Below are positions 24,158-36,028 of a stretch of DNA of 64,000 nucleotides, piece by piece. The translations under genes and the position numbers were made by a program. The notes beneath the pieces were generated by a model. That model was given only the letters and a program-made list of their open reading frames with translations. It ran no database searches and was not told where the DNA came from. Source of the DNA: Salinisphaera sp040361255 (GTDB lineage: Bacteria; Pseudomonadota; Gammaproteobacteria; Nevskiales; Salinisphaeraceae); assembly GCF_040361255.1 (NCBI RefSeq), contig NZ_APNG01000001.1, forward strand, positions 124,001 to 188,000, given 5' to 3'. The first letter of the stretch is position 1. The number at the start of each line of letters is the position of its first letter.

Positions 24158-24675
24158 GGTCTTCCTGTCTTCGTGGCGCGCCAGGCACCGACGATGCCAT
24201 CCCACATACCGATGACCGTCGCCCGGCGTACCGCGAACGTCAGAATCGGCGCGTCGTGGGCCCGTGAAAGGGCGAACCAGCGGTCACCGTAGCGCATCCG
24301 ATAATGCTCGGCCGCGGCTGCCTGCACGGCCAGCGGGTCGACCACCCGATCGATTGCTTCGATGACCACCCAACCGTTGGCCAGACGCGTGGTTTGGCCG
24401 GCCTGATCGGGCACGCCGGCACCAAAGGTCTTGAACCGGGTCGAAACCAGCACGATCGATTGATTGACGATACGAAAGGTCTCGACCCAGTTCTCTTTTT
24501 CGACCGAGTGCATCCAGGCTAGCGAGAAGCGGTTGTCCTGTGCGACGACAAACGCATAACGCAGCCCGTCGGCATCACGGACGGTAAGCCAAGTCCTTGG
24601 CCAGCAGGCCAGACCGACAAGCACAAGAACAAATACCGCGCAGACGCCGTAGGCGCCGGCGCGCAGATGCCGCAT
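24154..24675 (-). CDS. DUF1850 protein of the TAXI TRAP operon
   Basis: The 173-residue protein has one N-terminal membrane segment (about 9-26) and the DUF1850 pattern: FSLAWMHSVEKENWVETFRI, then TRFKTFGAGVPDQ and the WFALSRAHDAPILTFAVRR block. DUF1850 genes are regularly found next to TAXI TRAP permeases; their role is unknown, perhaps an accessory periplasmic part. It sits between the binding protein and the permease, overlapping the latter by 4 bases. Confidence 0.85.
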   Translation of the reverse strand: MRHLRAGAYGVCAVFVLVLVGLACWPRTWLTVRDADGLRYAFVVAQDNRFSLAWMHSVEKENWVETFRIVNQSIVLVSTRFKTFGAGVPDQAGQTTRLANGWVVIEAIDRVVDPLAVQAAAAEHYRMRYGDRWFALSRAHDAPILTFAVRRATVIGMWDGIVGAWRATKTGRP

Positions 24676-24689
24676 CGCCTGGTTTCAGG

Positions 24690-25790
24690 CTAGCTGTCGC
24701 TCGCCTGGGTTTGGTCCTGGCTCGAATCCGAAGCCGAACCCTCGCCCGTTTGTTCGCTGTCGCTGGCGTCGCTCGCGGCGTCATCGCCCAGACTGTCGTA
24801 GAACGACTGTGCGCCGGCGGCCAGGGGCACGACGACATCGCGGCCCATACGCGAACGATCGAACTGCTTGAGCGCGCCCACCGACACCTTGTCGGTGCCC
24901 AGATAGTCGTAGAAGCGCTTGGCCAGGTCGCGGCTGACCTCGTCCGACATCGACGCCGGCACGATCAGCAGATTGCGGATGGCGACCGTATTGACCGCAT
25001 TGTCGAGATCGTAGCGTTCCGGTGCGCCGGCCGGGATTTCGTATTTTTCGTAGTAGGGGTATTTGTCGAGCAGATTGGCCGCGGTTTCGCCGTCAACATT
25101 GACGAAATTCACGTCCGTGTTCTGCATCAGCCCGGTGATGCTGGAATTGGGCACGCCGGAGGTGAAGAAGGCGGCATCCAGATTACCGTTGCTCATTTCG
25201 GTCACGCTGTCGGCATAGCCGGTATGGCTCACGCGCGCGAGGTCGTCATAGCTCATGCCGGCAGCTTCCAGCACCTTCTGCGCGCTCTGCTCAACGCCGG
25301 AGCCGACCTTGCCCACGCCGATACGCTTGCCTTTCATATCGGCCACGCTTTCGATGCCGCTATTGGCCGTAGCCACCACCTGCACCACGTTCGGATACAG
25401 CCCGGCGATCGTCTTGATATCGGCTTCGCGGCCCTCGAACTGGCCCTGGCCATTGATGGCGTCATAGGCCACGTCGCTCATCACGATCGCGAGCTGGTTG
25501 GTGCCGTCCTCGATATTGTTGATGTTCTGTACCGACGCGCCGGTGGATACCACCTGCACCTGGTCGACCAGATCGCTGTCCTCGAACACGCGCTTGAGCG
25601 CGCCGCCGATCGGATAATAGCTGCCCGACGTGCCGCCGGTACCGAAGATCAGGCTCACCGACTCGGTCGACTGCGTATCCGCCGAGCTGTTGGCATCGGT
25701 CTGGCCGGTTTCGTCGCCGTTACCGCAGGCGGCCAGCAACAGACTCACGCAGGCCAGGCCCGCTACCCATAGACCGCTTTTCGTGGCCAT
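24690..25790 (-). CDS. TAXI-family TRAP substrate-binding lipoprotein
   Basis: The 366-residue protein has a lipoprotein signal ending LLLAAC (C22), so it is likely anchored. The TAXI domain follows: SLIFGTGGTSGSYYPIGGAL (about 46-65), then STGASVQNI, KGKRIGVGKVGSGVEQSAQ and the closing Lys/Arg helix. The C-terminal 35 residues are a Ser/Asp/Gln-rich low-complexity tail, unusual for the family. The start at 25790 is preferred because AGGGG lies 8 bases before it; an ATG 6 bases upstream is too close. It opens the operon with DUF1850 and the fused permease. Confidence 0.92.
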   Translation of the reverse strand: MATKSGLWVAGLACVSLLLAACGNGDETGQTDANSSADTQSTESVSLIFGTGGTSGSYYPIGGALKRVFEDSDLVDQVQVVSTGASVQNINNIEDGTNQLAIVMSDVAYDAINGQGQFEGREADIKTIAGLYPNVVQVVATANSGIESVADMKGKRIGVGKVGSGVEQSAQKVLEAAGMSYDDLARVSHTGYADSVTEMSNGNLDAAFFTSGVPNSSITGLMQNTDVNFVNVDGETAANLLDKYPYYEKYEIPAGAPERYDLDNAVNTVAIRNLLIVPASMSDEVSRDLAKRFYDYLGTDKVSVGALKQFDRSRMGRDVVVPLAAGAQSFYDSLGDDAASDASDSEQTGEGSASDSSQDQTQASDS

Positions 25791-25930
25791 GTTCATTCCC
25801 CTTTTTTCGAAATCGTCGTGCCGGGGCCGACGCACGGGCGCCGCCCCAAAACGCCAGAAATAGCAGACCCGCCGCGGCCCGACAATTAGGCCATGGTGGC
25901 ATCGCCCGATCCGGTCCGCTGTACGAGCGG

Positions 25931-26779
25931 CTAGTCGGCGCCCGCGATCCGCTCGGCGCGCGTGTAGACATTGAACCGATCACCGCGCAGAAACCCCACC
26001 AGGGTGACGCCGAACTGCTCGGCCAGCGCCACCGCATAGCTGCTCGGTGCGGAGACTGCGCAGACCACGGCCACGCCGGCCATGATGCTTTTCTGCAACA
26101 ACTCATAGCTGGCGCGCCCCGAGAGCATGACGATGCCATTCGATAACGGCAGCCGATCGGCCAGCAGCGCGGCCCCGATGAGCTTGTCGAGCGCGTTATG
26201 GCGGCCGACATCCTCTCGGATCGACAGGAGTTCGCCCCAGGCATCGAACAAACCCGCCGCGTGGATACCGCCGGTGGATTCGAATACGCCCTGTGCGGCA
26301 CGCAGCCGATCCGGCAGCGCCAATAACAGCTCGGGCGCGATCCGGGCCGGCGCGGATGCATCGGCCCGTGTCTCGGACGGTGTGGGCGGCGAAAAACTGG
26401 GTTTGCCACACACGCCACAGGCGCTGGTGGCCAGCGTATTGCGTTCGACGCGATCGAGGCGCGCCCGGGCTTCGGGCTTGAGCATGAGCCGGATGACATC
26501 GGCCTCGCCGGGGGCCGCGCGTAGGTAGACGATGTCCTCGCGCGAGCGGATCACGCCTTCGCCGTGCATGAGTCCGGCGGTGAGCTCGATGTCCGCGCCG
26601 GGCGTACGCATGGTGATCAACGGCTCGGCACCGGCGACATGAATCTCCAGCGCGCGTTCGACCGCCAGGGTGTCGTCGCGCACGATGAATCCGTCACGCG
26701 AATACGCCTGGATACGCACAGCCTGGCGCGCGGGCCCGGCTTCGTTGGGCAGGTCGGAATCGACCGGTTCGACACTCAT
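25931..26779 (-). CDS. fdhD: Formate dehydrogenase accessory sulfurtransferase FdhD
   Basis: The 282-residue protein has the FdhD motif SACGVCGK with C121 and C124, which carry sulfur to the molybdenum cofactor of formate dehydrogenase. REDVGRHNALDKLIGAALL (about 190-208) and LSGRASYELLQKSIMAG are also diagnostic. It lies near the formate dehydrogenase gene (28460-31456) but is separated from it by a divergent AEC transporter and DUF1641. It is needed for activity in the E. coli system. Confidence 0.95.
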   Translation of the reverse strand: MSVEPVDSDLPNEAGPARQAVRIQAYSRDGFIVRDDTLAVERALEIHVAGAEPLITMRTPGADIELTAGLMHGEGVIRSREDIVYLRAAPGEADVIRLMLKPEARARLDRVERNTLATSACGVCGKPSFSPPTPSETRADASAPARIAPELLLALPDRLRAAQGVFESTGGIHAAGLFDAWGELLSIREDVGRHNALDKLIGAALLADRLPLSNGIVMLSGRASYELLQKSIMAGVAVVCAVSAPSSYAVALAEQFGVTLVGFLRGDRFNVYTRAERIAGAD

Positions 26780-26940
26780 CGGCCCACGGTAACCGATCGT
26801 TCGCGCCTTGGGCAGACGCGATGCCGCGAACCGCGGCGAATCTGTGTATTCTGCACGCGCGCAGCCCGTCGTGTCCCGATCCCGAGGGCCCGGCACAGCG
26901 CATGCAACCGTTTCCCTCTTTCGCCGTGCGCACGCTGGTC

Positions 26941-27897
26941 ATGGATCTTTTCGCTGTATTCGTTCAGACGCTCAATGTCACCCTGCCGGTGTTCTCGATG
27001 GTGTTTCTGGGCATCGGGCTCAAACGCGCGGGCTGGATCGACGATGCCTTCATCAACACGGCGTCGACGCTGGTGTTCAAGGGCAGCATGCCCACGCTGG
27101 TATTCATCAGCATCGTCAAAGCGGATCTGTCGCAGGCATTGCTGCCCGGGCTGATGCTGTATTTCACTGCCGCGACGCTGGCCTGTTTCGCGCTGACCTG
27201 GCTATGGGCGATCTGGCGGGTCGAGAAAATCGAGCGCGGCGTCTACGTTCAGGGGGCATTTCGCGGCAATTGCGGCATCGTGGGCCTGGCGCTGGCCGCA
27301 AGCATGTACGGCGACTTCGGCCTGTCGGCGGGCGGTTTGCTGGTCGGCCTGGTGATCCTGCTCTACAACGTGCTGTCGGTGGTCATTCTGGCCTGGTATC
27401 AGCCAGATCAGAAAGCCGACTGGCGCAGCATCAGCCGCGGCATCATCACCAATCCGTTGATCATCGGTACGCTGGTGGCCATTCCCGTGGCCGCCGTCGG
27501 CCTGCCGATTCCCGAATGGATAATGACCTCGGGCGAGTATTTCGCTGGCCTGACCCTGCCGCTGGCGCTGATCTGTATCGGCGGCACGCTGTCACTGGGT
27601 GCCCTCTACCAAGCCCGCGGCATCGCGTTTTCGGCGGCCGCAGTCAAGATGACGGTATTTCCGGGGCTGGCCACATTCGTGGGCTGGCTGTGCGGTTTCG
27701 ACGGGCGCCAGCTCGGACTGCTGTTTCTCTATTTCAGCGCACCGACCGCGGCGGCCAGCTTCATCATGGTGCAGGCCATGGGCGGCAATGCCCGCCTGGC
27801 GGCCAATATCGTGGCCGTCACCACGCTGGCAGCCAGCGCCACGATCACGGTCGGGGTGTTCGTGCTCAGCGCCCTGGGCGTGATCGCGACCGCCTAG
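26941..27897 (+). CDS. AEC-family (auxin efflux carrier) transporter
   Basis: The 318-residue protein (from 26941) has about ten hydrophobic segments. The N-terminal LNVTLPVFSMVFLGIGLKR, the GAFRGNCGIVGLALA repeat motif (about 103-117) and the closing FSAPTAAASFIMVQAMGG are typical of AEC carriers, which export or import organic anions. ATGs at 26821 and 26902 are possible longer starts; the inner one gives the usual family start and no ribosome site settles it. It splits the formate gene block, divergent from fdhD and convergent with DUF1641, so it may carry a related acid, but this is a guess. Confidence 0.85.
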   Translation: MDLFAVFVQTLNVTLPVFSMVFLGIGLKRAGWIDDAFINTASTLVFKGSMPTLVFISIVKADLSQALLPGLMLYFTAATLACFALTWLWAIWRVEKIERGVYVQGAFRGNCGIVGLALAASMYGDFGLSAGGLLVGLVILLYNVLSVVILAWYQPDQKADWRSISRGIITNPLIIGTLVAIPVAAVGLPIPEWIMTSGEYFAGLTLPLALICIGGTLSLGALYQARGIAFSAAAVKMTVFPGLATFVGWLCGFDGRQLGLLFLYFSAPTAAASFIMVQAMGGNARLAANIVAVTTLAASATITVGVFVLSALGVIATA

Positions 27898-27906
27898 CGC
27901 ACCCCG

Positions 27907-28413
27907 CTACTCGGCGTCGTCACGCTTGTCGGGTTGTTCGTCGCCAGCCTGGCGACGCGCCTGACCATAGGCCTTGGCGCCGGCGATCAACGGCGACAGC
28001 GTCGCCCAGAGTTCCTTGTCGTGCAGCAACTTGAACACGCCGGTCACGCCCGGCGGGTTGTAGGGCGTGTCGTCGCGGGCCGGCTTGGCGGCCTCGGTCA
28101 TGCCAGCGTTGATGGAGGCGAAAGTCCGCTCGAGCTGATCCGGGTCGATCTTGCCCAGCTGTTGGGCAACCACCAGCAGATTGCGCATGCCGGCATGGCC
28201 CTGGGGCGTATTCATGCTTTCCACGGCGATATGTGAGATCTGCGGAAACGCGCCGGCGAAATCCTTGAGCCAGCGAATCAGCCCGGAATCGTAGAGCTCG
28301 TCGAGCAGGCCGTTGATCTCGGCCAGCCGACCTTCCAGGCGTTCGAATTCGGCCAACGTGTCCTGGCGGTACTGCTTGGCCTCGGCGGGTCGGTAATGAA
28401 TCTGTTCTGCCAT
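27907..28413 (-). CDS. DUF1641 protein, formate dehydrogenase accessory
   Basis: The 168-residue soluble, mostly helical protein has the DUF1641 pattern (GLLDELYDSGLIRWLKDFAG, then GVFKLLHDKELWATLSPLI). DUF1641 genes lie beside formate dehydrogenase alpha genes in many bacteria; a role in assembly or electron transfer is not established. It follows the dehydrogenase by 46 bases on the same strand and is the last gene of that unit. Confidence 0.85.
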   Translation of the reverse strand: MAEQIHYRPAEAKQYRQDTLAEFERLEGRLAEINGLLDELYDSGLIRWLKDFAGAFPQISHIAVESMNTPQGHAGMRNLLVVAQQLGKIDPDQLERTFASINAGMTEAAKPARDDTPYNPPGVTGVFKLLHDKELWATLSPLIAGAKAYGQARRQAGDEQPDKRDDAE

Positions 28414-28459
28414 GGCGAAATCCTGAAAAATCGTTATCCGAAAACGAAAACCTGCGTGA

Positions 28460-31456
<2,997 letters not shown>

Positions 31457-31525
31457 GCATAATCTCCTGGGTCGACCCTCGTGCATTACAGTTACGCACG
31501 ATCATGTTGCGCGCAAGCTAACTTA

Positions 31526-31560
31526 ATAAAAAAACCCGCCGTGCAGGACGCGACGGGTTG
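31526..31560 (-). terminator. Terminator between carrier genes and formate dehydrogenase
   Basis: AACCCGCCG / CGACGGGTT arms (one mismatch) are followed on the minus strand by a run of seven T (A-run at 31528-31534). It lies between the 44-residue companion gene and the formate dehydrogenase start, so it ends or attenuates transcription of the carrier genes before the dehydrogenase. Confidence 0.8.
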
Positions 31561-31596
31561 ACGACAACGGCCGGAATGCCGCGCGCGGACGCGTGC

Positions 31597-31731
31597 TTAG
31601 CTGGTAAACAGCCTTAGCGCCTTCACCAGGGTTTCGCAAAAGCCCCAGAGGGCGGGAATCGTAACCAGGGCCCAAAGGGCGGCAATCTGCCATGTCGGCG
31701 TCGTCGCAACAGGCGTGGCTTTGCTGTCCAT
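31597..31731 (-). CDS. Small membrane companion of the MFS carrier (44 residues)
   Basis: MDSKATPVATTPTWQIAALW starts a protein with one membrane segment (about 15-35) and a short polar end. It resembles the small proteins annotated as MFS transporter small subunit next to oxalate/formate-type carriers. AGGAG lies 6 bases before ATG 31731 (a second ATG at 31734 is too close). It follows the carrier gene by 55 bases and is followed by a terminator, supporting it as a real gene. Confidence 0.75.
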   Translation of the reverse strand: MDSKATPVATTPTWQIAALWALVTIPALWGFCETLVKALRLFTS

Positions 31732-31786
31732 CATTGTCTCCTGCATTATGCAGCGAATCAAATCCGTCGATTCACGTAGCTGCGCG

Positions 31787-33139
31787 TTATTCGGGCGCGC
31801 CGTCGTGGTGATGCTTGGGGTCGACCGGGCGCACGAGCAGATTGCAGACCAGGCCCAGTGCCAGCAGCGCGACCATGATGTAGAGCGTGGTGGTATACGC
31901 ATCCGCCGGGGCCACGCCCGCCTCGATGCGCCCTTCACGCAGCTGATTGAGCAGCACCGGCCCCACCACGCCGGCCGCCGCCCACGCCGTGAGCAGCCGT
32001 CCGTGAATGGCGCCGACATGCATGGTGCCGAAGATATCGCGCAAATAGGCAGGTACGGTCGCAAAACCACCGCCATACATTGACACGATCACACAGCAAG
32101 CCAGTACGAACAGCACGATATTGCCGCCGGCGGCGACACTGGGCACCGCTGCGTAGAGCAGCATGCCCAGCACGAAAAAGATCACGTACGTCATCTTGCG
32201 GCCGATGTAATCCGAGGTGGAGGCCCAGAAGAAACGCCCGGCCATGTTGAAGATCGACAGCACACCCACGAAACCGGCCGCGGCCGCCGCACTCGTGCCC
32301 ACCATTTCCTGGGCCATCGGCGAGGCCTGCTCAAGCAGGGCGATGCCGGCAGTCACGTTGAGAAACAGCACCATCCAGATGAAATAGAACTGCGGCGTCT
32401 TCATCGCCTGGTTCACGTGCACATGGTTGCGCGTGATCATCTTGTCCTGCTTGCCATCCTCATCGGGATCAAAGCCGGCCGGCTGCCAGTCGCTGGCCGG
32501 AATCCGCACGATCAGCGCGCCGATCATCATGAACAGAAAATAGATGACGCCCATCGCCACGAAGGTCGAGCCCACACCGACCGTATCCGGCCCGGAGAAG
32601 AACGCCATCAATGAAGTCGCCAGCGGCGAGCCGATCATCGCGCCGCCACCAAAGCCCATGATCGCCATGCCGGTGGCCAGCCCCGGGCGATCCGGAAACC
32701 ATTTGATCAGCGTGGAGACCGGCGAGATATAGCCGATGCCCAGGCCGATACCGCCGATCACGCCATAGCCCAGATAGACCAGCCAGATCTGGTGCCACCA
32801 CACACCGAAGGCCGAGACGATGAAACCGCCGCCGAAACAGGCCGCTGCCAGCGTCATCGCCTTGCGCGGACCCACGCGTTCCAGCCACTGGCCACCAAAC
32901 GCTGCCGCCAGGCCAAGAGCGGCAATGGCCAGCGAGAATATCCAGGCCAGCGTCGACTGCGACCAGTCGGCCGGCGCCGATTCCGTAACCCCGACCACCC
33001 GCGTCAACGGAATCTTGAATACCGAAAACGCATACACCTGGCCGATACACAGGTGAATACACAACGCCGCGGGCGGCACCATCCAGCGGTTGAACCCCGG
33101 CTTGGCCACGGTACGGGACTTATCGAAAAAACCGGCCAT
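31787..33139 (-). CDS. MFS transporter, oxalate/formate antiporter family
   Basis: The 450-residue protein has 12 membrane segments. The OFA-type features are an early CIGQVYAFSVFKIPLTR, GGIGLGIGYISPVSTLIKWFP (about 135-155) and a middle loop with DWQPAGFDPDEDGKQ. GAGGGGGG lies just before ATG 33139, a strong ribosome site. Family members swap oxalate and formate or carry other monocarboxylates. The location between formate dehydrogenase and the cofactor genes suggests formate or oxalate uptake here. Confidence 0.88.
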   Translation of the reverse strand: MAGFFDKSRTVAKPGFNRWMVPPAALCIHLCIGQVYAFSVFKIPLTRVVGVTESAPADWSQSTLAWIFSLAIAALGLAAAFGGQWLERVGPRKAMTLAAACFGGGFIVSAFGVWWHQIWLVYLGYGVIGGIGLGIGYISPVSTLIKWFPDRPGLATGMAIMGFGGGAMIGSPLATSLMAFFSGPDTVGVGSTFVAMGVIYFLFMMIGALIVRIPASDWQPAGFDPDEDGKQDKMITRNHVHVNQAMKTPQFYFIWMVLFLNVTAGIALLEQASPMAQEMVGTSAAAAAGFVGVLSIFNMAGRFFWASTSDYIGRKMTYVIFFVLGMLLYAAVPSVAAGGNIVLFVLACCVIVSMYGGGFATVPAYLRDIFGTMHVGAIHGRLLTAWAAAGVVGPVLLNQLREGRIEAGVAPADAYTTTLYIMVALLALGLVCNLLVRPVDPKHHHDGAPE

Positions 33140-33282
33140 ATCTCCCCCCTCGACAAACACGGCAAGCGCGCCGCACGAGATACTGGCTCGAACCCTAACA
33201 GCTGTATGGCGTATGCAAACCGGTCTGCGACCAAAGTCGGGGCATGCCGTGGCGGGCCAGCACGACCGCCCGTCGGTGCGTT

Positions 33283-34572
33283 TTATTCGGGATGGCCCCA
33301 GATAGTCTGGGCGAACGGCTCGACGGTAACCATCTCGCCGGCCGGCACATCGTGCTGCGCGGCCGGCAGGACGATGAAACAATCGGCCGCGCTCATCGAG
33401 CGCATCACGCCCGAGCCCTGGTGGTCGATCGGGTCGACGGCCAACCGACCATCGTCGGTGGTGACCAGACGCGCGCGCAGGAAATTCTCGCGTCCCGGAC
33501 TTTTGCGCAAATCGGCCAGGGTCGGCAGATCCAGACGAATGGGCACAGCCGGATGCCCGCCGGCCATACGCACCAGCGCGGGGCGTACCAGTTGCACGAA
33601 GGTCACGGCCGTGGATACCGGATTACCCGGCAAGCCGAAAAAGCGGGCATCGCCCAGCGTACCGAAAGCCAGCGGCTTGCCCGGCTTGATCGCCACCCGC
33701 CAGAAATCGACCGTGCCCTGTTCGCCGAGCACGTCCACCACGAAATCCGCCGCACCGACCGATACGCCGCCGCTGGTCACCACGGCATCACAGCCGCGCG
33801 CCTTGTCGAAGGCGGCCCGCAGGGCCTCCGGCGAATCGCCCACCACGCCCAGGTCCACGCCGTCCATCCCCAGTTCGGCCAACAGCGCGGCGAGGCCGTG
33901 GCGGTTGCTGTCGTAGATCTCGCCCGGCTGGATCGGCCCGTCGATCGGGCGCAATTCATCGCCGGTGGAGAAAAACGCCACCCGCGGGCGGCGCACCACA
34001 TCGATTTCGTGTACGCCCACCGAGGCCAGCACGGCAATATCGGCCGCGCGCAGATAACAACCGGCCGCCAGCACCGTGGCGCCGGTGGCGATGTCCTCGC
34101 CCGCCGCGCGGATATTGCTGCCCGGCTTCGGGCGTTGTTCGACCACCAGGCGATCGCCCTCGACGCGGGTGTTTTCCTGCATGACCACGGTGTCCACGCC
34201 ATCCGGCACCACCGCCCCGGTCATGATGCGTACACACTGGCCCGCAGCGAGTTCGCCGCCATACGGATGGCCGGCCAGGCTTTCGCCGACGATTTCGAGC
34301 GTATCGCCATCGGCGCCCAGATCGCCCGCCGCATAGCCGTAGCCATCCATCGACGAATTATCGGCGCCCGGCACGTTGATGTCGGATACCACCGCTGTCC
34401 CGAGCACCCGCTGCAAGCCGGCATGCAACGGCACGCGCTCGAGCTCGTCGATCGGCGTGATCGCCTCGACGATGCGTGCCCGCGCCACATCGAGCGGTAT
34501 CGGCTTGTTGTCCGGGCTCGGGCGAAAATCCGACTGTTGAAAGGATTGCGGCATCGACTCACTCGCGCTCAT
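33283..34572 (-). CDS. moeA: Molybdopterin molybdenumtransferase MoeA
   Basis: The 429-residue enzyme puts molybdate into molybdopterin. SSMDGYGYAAGDL (about 73-85), RIMTGAVVPDGVDTVVMQEN (about 114-133), STGDEL, the MoeA/MogA fold motif TSGGVSVGAADF and LPGNPVSTAVTF (about 330) are all present. ATG 34572 overlaps the mobA stop by 14 bases; the alternative ATG 34554 would remove six residues and the overlap. It forms a pair with mobA upstream of the formate genes, which need this cofactor. Confidence 0.95.
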   Translation of the reverse strand: MSASESMPQSFQQSDFRPSPDNKPIPLDVARARIVEAITPIDELERVPLHAGLQRVLGTAVVSDINVPGADNSSMDGYGYAAGDLGADGDTLEIVGESLAGHPYGGELAAGQCVRIMTGAVVPDGVDTVVMQENTRVEGDRLVVEQRPKPGSNIRAAGEDIATGATVLAAGCYLRAADIAVLASVGVHEIDVVRRPRVAFFSTGDELRPIDGPIQPGEIYDSNRHGLAALLAELGMDGVDLGVVGDSPEALRAAFDKARGCDAVVTSGGVSVGAADFVVDVLGEQGTVDFWRVAIKPGKPLAFGTLGDARFFGLPGNPVSTAVTFVQLVRPALVRMAGGHPAVPIRLDLPTLADLRKSPGRENFLRARLVTTDDGRLAVDPIDHQGSGVMRSMSAADCFIVLPAAQHDVPAGEMVTVEPFAQTIWGHPE

Positions 34573-35161
34573 GAAACATTCCGTCGCGCCACGTCTGCAG
34601 ATCGCGCGGGGCATTGATATTGGCAAAGGCCGAGGCCTGCGGCCAATCCTCGTCGCACACAGCCAGCCGCGCCTGCCAGTCGATCACCCGTGCGATGTCT
34701 TCGGCCAGCGCGGTATCGAGGCTGGCCCGCACACGCCGATGCATCAAGGCATGCAACGGCTGGCTGCGCCCACCCGCCCGGGCACGGGCGAGATCGATGG
34801 CCGGCGTCATCGCCGCGGCCAGTCGCGCGCCAAGGTCGCGGGGCAGCGCGGGCGTATCCACGGGCACGACCAGCAGATAGGGCGTACGCACGGCGCGCAG
34901 CAGACTCGCCAGGCCCATCAACGGCCCGGCATGGCCGGGGATGGCGTCCGTGATTACGGCAAAACCCAATGCGCGATAGCGATCGAGCGACCGATTGGCG
35001 CTGATCAGCACATGCGCGGCCTGATCCTGAACACGTGCCAGCGTGTGCGCGATCAACGGCCGGCCGTCGAGTTCATACCAGCCCTTGTCCTGACCGCCGA
35101 GCCGGCGCCCCGCTCCGCCGGCCAGAATGGCCACGGTAATCTGACTGCGATCGATATCCAT
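34559..35161 (-). CDS. mobA: Molybdenum cofactor guanylyltransferase MobA
   Basis: The 200-residue protein starts with the nucleotidyltransferase loop ILAGGAGRRLGGQDKGWYEL (about 12-31). Further motifs are DAIPGHAGPLMGLASLL and VPVDTPALP (about 98-106, metal-binding aspartate). It adds GMP to the molybdenum cofactor, giving the bis-MGD form used by formate dehydrogenase. ATG 35161 is used; a longer frame upstream has no family match. It is the first gene of mobA-moeA. Confidence 0.93.
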   Translation of the reverse strand: MDIDRSQITVAILAGGAGRRLGGQDKGWYELDGRPLIAHTLARVQDQAAHVLISANRSLDRYRALGFAVITDAIPGHAGPLMGLASLLRAVRTPYLLVVPVDTPALPRDLGARLAAAMTPAIDLARARAGGRSQPLHALMHRRVRASLDTALAEDIARVIDWQARLAVCDEDWPQASAFANINAPRDLQTWRDGMFHERE

Positions 35162-35269
35162 CGTGGCGATTCTGGGCGGCGCGAGCACGCCTGACAACGC
35201 GGCGTTCAGTTGCACCGACAAACGGGCGGGTATGATCGTTGCGGCATTCGATCAAGGACCTATTCGCCC

Positions 35270-36028
35270 ATGCGACGCAGACTCATCAGCTTCATTGCCA
35301 GCGGCGCGCTGGCCGCGGCCGCCACGACCGCCAGCGCCCAGAGCCTAGGCGATCGCTTCAAGCAGTTCGTGGGCGGCCTCGACGGCACCAGCCCGAACGC
35401 CAGCGCTCGCCAGCTGCCCGAAAGCGAGGTGGTCACCGGTCTGCGCGCCGCACTGGCCGATGGTGCTTCGGCCGCGGTCACCCAGCTTGGCCAGACCGAC
35501 GGTTTCTGGGGCAATGCCGCCCGGCGTATCCCGCTGCCCGGCTGGATGGGCCAGGCCTCCTCGGCCCTGCGCGGCGCCGGTTTTGGCGATCAGCTGGACA
35601 GTTTTCAGCTGGCCATGAACCGGGCCGCCGAACAGGCCACCGCCGAGGCCGGGCCGATCGTGCGCGAAACCATCAACAACATGAGCGTGCGCGATGCCTA
35701 CGACATCCTGCAGGGCCCGGACACCGCGGCCACCGACTATCTGCGTGCCCAGGCGGGCGACGACCTGGCGGCGAAGTTCGAACCCATCATCGCGAATACC
35801 ACCGCACAGTCGCAGGCGGTATCGCGCTACGAGGCGCTGACCTCGAAAGCCAAACCCATGCTGGCGTTCGTGCCGGGCATGAACCTCGACGTCAACGACT
35901 ACGTCACCCAACAGGCCCTGGACGGGCTGTTCGCGGTGATCGGCCAACAGGAGCAAAAGATTCGCGCCAATCCGGCCGCTGCCGGCAGCGCGATCGCCCG
36001 GAAAGTCTTCTCGAGCGCTTCGAACTAG
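35270..36028 (+). CDS. DUF4197 family secreted protein
   Basis: The 252-residue protein has a Sec signal peptide (MRRRLISFIASGALAAAATT, cut likely after ASAQ) and a helical mature part. LRAALADGASAAVTQLGQTDGFWGN (about 60-84) and the middle FQLAMNRAAEQATAEAGPIV are the DUF4197 pattern. Function is unknown; it should be periplasmic. Its stop overlaps the stop of the HNH gene on the other strand by 4 bases. Confidence 0.83.
   Translation: MRRRLISFIASGALAAAATTASAQSLGDRFKQFVGGLDGTSPNASARQLPESEVVTGLRAALADGASAAVTQLGQTDGFWGNAARRIPLPGWMGQASSALRGAGFGDQLDSFQLAMNRAAEQATAEAGPIVRETINNMSVRDAYDILQGPDTAATDYLRAQAGDDLAAKFEPIIANTTAQSQAVSRYEALTSKAKPMLAFVPGMNLDVNDYVTQQALDGLFAVIGQQEQKIRANPAAAGSAIARKVFSSASN

Noticed and set aside
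21897..24200. A 767-codon open frame in another frame of the TAXI permease region
   Set aside because: The permease frame has clear TRAP motifs and membrane segments; this frame is Arg/Gly-rich with no domain.
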